Part shown: positions 56,064-64,000 of the stretch, one piece after another
Numbering within the stretch: position 1 is the stretch's first letter
Layout: the number at the start of each line of letters is the position of its first letter
DNA from: Actinomucor elegans
Taxonomy: Eukaryota; Mucoromycota; Mucoromycetes; Mucorales; Mucoraceae
Reading direction: 5' to 3'
DNA length: 64,000 nt
Assembly (NCBI GenBank): GCA_026027325.1
Contig: JAMSLZ010000020.1
Span: forward strand, 62,001-126,000
Notes under the pieces: generated by a model
Told to the model about the DNA's origin: nothing
The model's input: only the letters and a program-made list of their open reading frames with translations
Database searches by the model: none
Program-made: the position numbers and the translations under genes

Positions 56064-56380
56064 ATTAACAACAACCAATATTTATGAACAAATAATAATA
56101 AAAGATCCAAAAAAAAGTGAACAATTACATGAGTTACTATATATGTTTTCACGTTTCAGACTGAGAGAATCCGCTCAGTGGATGGAAAGCACGCCATAGA
56201 GACACTGGATCTTTTCATCAAAAAGAAACAGTGGTGTACCTTGCTTTTTTGGTGGCTTATTTTTTGATATTGAAACTCAAAACTTGTTTTCCATCTTATT
56301 CCGTGTGAAGAGAGTGAGAGCGAGAGAACCTTGTCTCTGTTCCTTTTTTCCTATACTTTATTTTTTTTTAAAAAGAAAAG
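56064..56380. other. Spacer/promoter before methionyl-tRNA synthetase
   Basis: 317 bp, no gene. A T/C-rich stretch (56336-56370) precedes the MetRS ATG, consistent with a transcription start zone. Confidence 0.45.
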
Positions 56381-59094
56381 ATGCCCGCAGCTATTAAGAT
56401 AACTTTGCCAAAGTTATCCGCCAACACAAAGCCTTATGCTAACGCATTGAAATTATCTATTGCAGCCCAACTCACTGGTTCCAAGCTCGTCGAAACAACT
56501 GGCGAAGCAGTTACTTTTATCGTATCAAATGAAGTTGCCTTGACTGACGCTAACGCAGCCTTAAAGTAAGTATCTTTTTCTCGATAGTCGTACGCGTTAT
56601 TTAGAACTTCTTTGTAAAGATACGTATTTGACGCGACTGCCTTTGACGTTTTACAATCCATTGTGATTGAAAAGGAAGAAACGCTTGTTAGTCCTTTAGT
56701 TATCAAGAGAAGAATCGACCAAGCTTTCCAGAACGCCGAAGATATTCTTACCAAGCATGGTAAAGCCTTTGCCAAGGTAGTTACAGATCGAACTTGTTTT
56801 TTTTGTTTTGTTTTGTTTTTTTTTACTCACCCAGAAGTGATAGGCATCCGACGAAGTGACAGTCATTGATGCCATTTATTTGGGTACTCTTTATGAAATT
56901 TTGTCTTCTGCTAAGGACCTTAGCAAATACCCTCTTTTATCTGCTTGGTTTGCTGTTGTTTCCAGCAACCAAAAGATGATTGCTGGTATCGAACACATCA
57001 AAGAACAGGTTTGTCACATTTCCTTTTTTTTTTCTGTAAAATTTATGCTGTGTTTATGACTCATTCTATGTCCTACTGTTGTAGATAAATAAGGGTGCTA
57101 AGCCAAAGGTCAAGGCCGCTCATGCTGAAAAAAAGGTGACCAAAGAAATCCCTAAACCAGTTTTCAATGCTGCTACTCAAAAGGTCAACAATGTTGCCGC
57201 AAAGACCATTGATCCATCCATCAAGTAAATGCTTTTTATGATAACTGGAGTTTTTATTAATGCAAAAAAAAAAATGTAATAGGGTTCTTCCTAAGGACGA
57301 TGAGCGTAATGTTTTGATTACTTCTGCTCTTCCTTATGTCAACAATGTTCCTCATTTGGGTAACATTGTTGGTTCTACTTTGAGTGCTGATGTCTATGCT
57401 AGATACTGTCGTGCTCGTGGTTATAACACTGCCTTCTTTTGTGGTACTGATGAATATGGTACTGCTACTGAAACCAAGGCCTTGGAAGAAGGTGTTTCCT
57501 GCCAAGCTCTTTGTGATAAGTATAACGCTATCCATACTAGCGTTTACGAATGGTTTGATCTCTCATTTGATCTTTTTGGTCGTACAACTACTGAGAAGCA
57601 AACTAAGATTGCTCAAGACATCTTTTTAAAGAATTATGAAAATGGTAACATTATCAAGGAAACCATGACTCAATTGTTCTGTGAAAAGTGTAGCCGGTAA
57701 ATTTGTTATATTGGGCTTTCAATCTAAAGTGTTATAACTGATATAATACCTTTTTAGTTTCTTGGCTGATCGTTATGTTGAAGGTGTTTGTCCCCATTGT
57801 AAGTACGACGATGCTCGTGGCGATCAATGTGATTCTTGTGGTAAGCTTTTGAACGCTACGGATCTTATCAAGCCTCGTTGTAAGCTCGATGGAAATGCGC
57901 CTATTACCAAGGATTCCAACCACCTTTTCCTTGATTTGGCCAAACTTCAACCTGAAATCGAAAAGGCTTTCAAAGATTCCTCTATAAATGGCAAGTGGTC
58001 TGCTAACGGTATCCACATTACTCAATCGTGGTTGAAGGAAGGTTTGAGACCTCGTTGTATCACTCGTGATTTGAAATGGGGTACTCCTGTTCCTCTTGAA
58101 GGCTATGAGGATAAGGTATTCTATGTCTGGTTCGATGCTCCCATTGGTTATCCTAGTATCACTGCCAACTATACGGATGAATGGGAAAAGTGGTGGAAGA
58201 ATCCTAAGAATGTCAAATTGTATCAATTCATGGGTAAGGATAACGTTCCTTTCCATTCTGTCATCTTCCCTGGTTGTGAAATCGGTACTGGTGAAGATTG
58301 GACTGTTGTTAATCATATTAGTACTTGTGGTAAGTTTTTTTTTTATTCCCCTTCTTAGGCTAATACCAAAACTAACATTTTTTTTTATAGAATACCTCAA
58401 TTACGAAGGTGGCAAGTTCTCCAAGTCACGTAATGTCGGTGTCTTTGGTAACAATGCTGAAGCCACTGGCATTCCTCCCTCCGTTTGGCGTTATTACCTC
58501 ATGTCTGTGCGTCCCGAAACAAGTGATTCCATGTTCACTTGGAACGAATTTATTACAAAGAACAACAGTGAGTTGTTGAACAACCTTGGTAACTTTGTAA
58601 ACCGTGCAATTCGTTTCATCTTTGCCAAGTACGATGGTGTTATTCCCAAGGCCGATTTCTCTGGTCAATTAGAAGTGGATCTTATCAAGGACGTCAATGC
58701 TTTATTGAAGCAATACGTAGATGCCTTGGAAAATGTCAAGCTCCGATCTGGTCTCGGTATTGCCATGACTATTTCTGCTCGCGGTAACCAATATCTTCAA
58801 GAAGCCAATTTGAGCAACACTCTTTTCGATGAAACTCGTCCCAAGTGTGATGCTGTTGTGGCTACCGCTGCCAACCTGATCTATCTCTTGTCTGCTCTTC
58901 TCAGTCCTTACATGCCTGCCACTACTGATAGCATCTGCCGTCAATTGAACGCTCCTCTTCGTACTATTCCTGACGAGTTCTCTATTGATATCTTGTCGGG
59001 CCATGTCCTTGGTGGCGCCGAATACTTGTTTACTAGAATCGATGATAAGATGGAAGAAGTCTGGAAAGGCAAGTATGGTACTGGTTCCAGTTAA
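56381..59094 (+). CDS. MES1: Cytosolic methionyl-tRNA synthetase
   Basis: Seven exons; introns 56566-56619, 56777-56843, 57009-57084, 57225-57282, 57697-57757 and 58330-58390. 778 residues. Residues 1 to about 185 are a GST-like domain, as in yeast Mes1, where it docks on Arc1. A Lys/Ala-rich linker follows. The catalytic domain begins at about 217 with the HIGH-type HLGN (240-243, within [20 protein letters not shown]), the Cys-rich zinc knuckles (CEKCSR, CPHCK, CDSCGK), [20 protein letters not shown] and the KMSKS-type loop KFSKS (553-557). The anticodon-binding helical domain ends the protein. It charges tRNA-Met for initiation and elongation. No C-terminal EMAPII domain. Codon use is optimised. 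Confidence 0.96.
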
Positions 59095-62057
59095 ATTAAA
59101 TTCTGTATAAAACTCGGCTGTAGACCTAATTTTTTTTTGATAATGTAAAATAAAAATAACAAGACCTAAAATAATGCAGTTCCCGAATTACAGTAATTAG
59201 TTTTGAGTTTCTAACTATATCTGATCTAGTCCCCTATTACGAAAAGTATTTTACCATACCATTAGATCAAGAAGGCACGAGTTTTTATATATTCTTATAA
59301 TGAAAATAATGCAAATTGTTAATATCCCACCAGGTACAGTAGTAGAACGTTCCAAGCATGAAGACTATATACTGCGGCATTAAATCCCCTAAAAAAGGTA
59401 AAATGCTGGGAAATCGAAAAAGTAATAATGTGGAATAGAATAAATATAGTTTGCAGCTAACCGTATATAAGTGTAATGCATTCAGTAAATCATAGTTCAA
59501 TGGATGCAACAGTCCATTATAGACATGGTGTACCAAAAAAAAAAGACATGATATTGGACCGAGCAACTGCAGAAAGATTCAATCTATGGGTTTAATTTAC
59601 ATGAAATATTTTTAATCTATTTTCAATCATCAATGTGACATAGTAGTGTATTTATTGTGCTTTTGTTGAGTAACGGCATACCAATAGAGGTAGCTCTTTG
59701 TTATACACATAAACTTTCAAATGCAACACTAGACTGGGAACACTCGTTGAAAGATCTATAGATCTACTAGATTACATAAACACATGTAATTGGCTTGCAT
59801 TCTTCAATGCATGGTATATCTATCATCATAATCCAGTTAAATTATACTTTGAGGGAAGATGTAGCTCTTCATTCTGAAAGAGGATTGATAAGTTAGATGC
59901 AACATTTTATAAATCTATAGCAGATGCAAAATACGTGAAATGCATGTAATTTATAGTCAGTCATTAGTATAGTATATTCATTTCAATTTAGTTAATGAAT
60001 GATTACAACATATTCAGTGACTTTTTGTAAACATATATTAGTCATAAAATGGAAGACTGGACAACACAAGTCAAGGGACCTGAAAATGTTTAAATGAGGC
60101 CAAAACGAAAAAAAAAATGCTGCATACTTTTTCTTAGAGTCACCATATTTAACCATCTACGTTTGTATTTTTTTTTATAAGACATAATAGGGATTGTAAA
60201 TGGGTATGTAGTAGTGTTTACGTTGAAATTTATTACATAGAAACAGAATGTTTTGCTCTAAAAACCTCGACATATTTAAGAAGCCCAAAAGCATAATAAT
60301 ATTTGCGTTATTCAATGTCCAATTAAATTATACGCAAAACTTGCTGATTCAGTTTTTGTATATTAATACTTTTCCATTATTTGAATACTGAATGGAAGTT
60401 AAAGTCAAAGTTTTTTTTTGAGTAGGGATGAAGCACAAAGAGGATTTACATTTAAAAGTTCATAGATAAATATAGCAGTGTATCCATGTTGTACCCTGAT
60501 AAAAATCTTGAGATTATAAAATAGGTACCCACTAGATTACTAAAAAACCAAAAGATAGTTCAGATTTCCAGGAAATAAGTAAAAAAAAAAAAAAAAAAAA
60601 AAAAACTCTTTAATAGAATATACTGTATAATTGCATGTCAATTCAAAAAGACACCAAGCCGTTCTGATGATATAATTTTTTTCTCTCTAGATGAAAGTTT
60701 TACATTTTATTTAATCTTGAAATGTGCATCTTGTATAAAGAGAATTAGTTTTTGTCAGCAGTATAGAGCGCTAATCTATCTGTCTATCTATATTTGTTGG
60801 CAAGGCAATTTCATCAATTTCTTGGATATAAATCTCAGCTTAGCATTAATATAAAGAGCGAACTAACAGATTGCTCTCAATCTCGGTCCAATGTCGCATC
60901 CGATGCGTAAATCTATATTCAGGATGAGTTACTGCACCGAGTGAGACCTTCAAGATCTATTCTAGTTCCTTCATTTTGTGTGGCTTTTTTCCAAGGTTAA
61001 ATGGCCTGCTAATGCTTTGTACCAATAACCGCTTTGAATAAAATAAATAAATGCGAGCGCGCCTTAATGTGGATGGAAAAAGGAATTAACACGAAAACGA
61101 GGTGTACCATGCTATGCAGTTACAACCCATGATGCTTTATTGCCAGTGCACGGAGGCTCAGGGTAATTGTCTATAACAGGATAAAATAAGCTTTGCCGAA
61201 CTGTTTTCATTGGTGAACATTGTCTGTCGCTGCAAAACTCGTGTTAAATAAAAGTGGGGTACACAGTAAATAGATCATTCAAATCGTGCTTAAGGGTAAG
61301 TTTAGTGTTTCAATTCTAATTTGATTATATTGAAACATTGACAGTGTCACTTTATTGCGGTCTTTGATGTTTAATTGTACTATATGATGATTAATCATTA
61401 TAAGCTTGTACAACCCATTAGTTTTTTTGATCAAAATGAGATAGTAAACCGCGGACCGTACAACCTATCACAAGCCACTGATAGAATGATATAACAATAG
61501 ATTTAATCAAAACTCACGTGTATTCAGGCACATGAAGTGGATGGATCAGATAAAATACACATGTTTCCTCCCTCGCCACGTTGGAATAATGTATCACAGC
61601 ATACCATTATTTTGAAAATATACGCAAAAGACGTTTGTATTTTAGTGGGGAATAAGTATAATAGTATTATTATTATCAGAAAAAATTAAAAAAAAGATGA
61701 GTCTATAGAATAAAAAAATAAAAAAAAAAATGGATAGATTTCATGTACTGTGTCATCAAAACAAGATATCAAAAAGAGTGAAGGAATGGAGATGAGGGTT
61801 ATAATAAGCTACTATATAATAAAAAGAATTAAAAAAAAAAGGGTTCATAGGGCATAAGTTCATAAGTTAAATATATATACAAAGGCTGGCTCTCATAAAT
61901 AGTAGCTTGGGGGGGAGAAGGATAAAGAGGTGAATGATGACATTGGTGATAAATATATATATATATAATCAGTCTAAATGGTGATAACTTTTTTTTTTGT
62001 TATTTTTTCTTTTTTTGCTGTTTTTTTGATGTTTTTGCATGGTATTTCCAAAGGGTT
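59095..62057. other. Long gene-free region with dispersed repeats
   Basis: 3.0 kb between the convergent MetRS and C2H2 genes. Dispersed-repeat copies at 59500-59960 and 60880-60985, an A23 run (60582-60604) and A-rich sequence at 61680-61850. No supported gene. Confidence 0.5.
59500..59960 (+). repeat. Dispersed intergenic repeat, forward copies
   Basis: Three partial units: ATTGGACCGAGC...GCAGAAAGATTCA (59550-59580), GTTGAAAGATCTATAGATCT (about 59746-59765) and AGCTCTTCATTCTGAAAGAG ... TTAGATGCAACATT (59863-59910). A further reverse unit lies at 60880-60985 (TCTCGGTCCAATGTCGCATC). Confidence 0.5.

Positions 62058-64000
<1,943 letters not shown>

Overview
The window is AT-rich nuclear DNA from a filamentous fungus. 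Genes carry many short (about 45-90 nt) GT-AG introns. The gene set is fungal: a StuA-type APSES factor, an Ede1-type EH protein, a FlbA/Sst2-type RGS protein, an alpha-arrestin and a GPR1/FUN34/YaaH acetate transporter. Long T/A runs, a degenerate piggyBac copy and a LINE with a zinc-knuckle C-terminus make an early-diverging (Mucoromycota-like) fungus the best guess. That assignment is inference; no species is claimed. I rebuilt gene models by splicing by eye, and every complete model closes to a whole number of codons.

Layout. 1-494 (-): 5' part of a C3HC zinc-finger (NIPA/Rsm1-like) gene. 1133-3911 (+): FAN1 nuclease, 11 exons. 4288-5052 (+): RPS5 (uS7). 6170-8040 (+): dead piggyBac-type transposase. 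8636-10374 (-): folylpolyglutamate synthase. 10467-11372 (-): MoCF/CinA-like protein. 11947-13391 (-): alpha-arrestin. 14988-15347 (+): unrecognised 119-residue protein. 15471-17729 (-): MIT-domain protein. 20909-22577 (+): APSES transcription factor. 22815-23575 (+): RPL35 (uL29). 27330-31912 (+): EH-domain endocytic scaffold. 32207-34203 (+): DEP/RGS protein. 34321-34576 (+): 69-residue membrane-type protein. 35925-38494 (-): GH20 beta-hexosaminidase. 40134-41068 (+): DTWD1. 41202-43080 (+): NAR1. 46160-46879 (+): acetate transporter. 47505-50057 (-): 5'-truncated LINE with a 16-bp target-site duplication. 52047-52128 (+): tRNA-Ser(GCU). 53022-55173 (+): NOG2. 55631-56063 (+): complex I NDUFA2. 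56381-59094 (+): cytosolic methionyl-tRNA synthetase. 62058-63046 (-): four-finger C2H2 factor.

Most genes are housekeeping: ribosome and its assembly (RPS5, RPL35, NOG2), tRNA charging and modification (MetRS, DTWD1), Fe-S assembly (NAR1), folate (FPGS), respiration (NDUFA2). Developmental and signalling genes (APSES factor, RGS, C2H2 factor) are mixed in. There is no cluster of functionally linked genes.

The unexplained structure lies in the long gene-poor gaps (5.1-6.1, 17.7-20.9, 23.6-27.3, 38.5-40.1, 43.1-46.1, 50.1-52.0 and 59.1-62.0 kb). Several hold diverged copies, in both orientations, of what looks like one dispersed repeat of about 80-150 bp. Other points of interest are an RPL35 intron whose ends are bridged by complementary CCAT/ATGG arms, a roughly 385-residue charged repeat in the EH scaffold, a PCNA-binding motif on FAN1, and a dead transposase whose in-frame stops through its main reading frame are all TGA.
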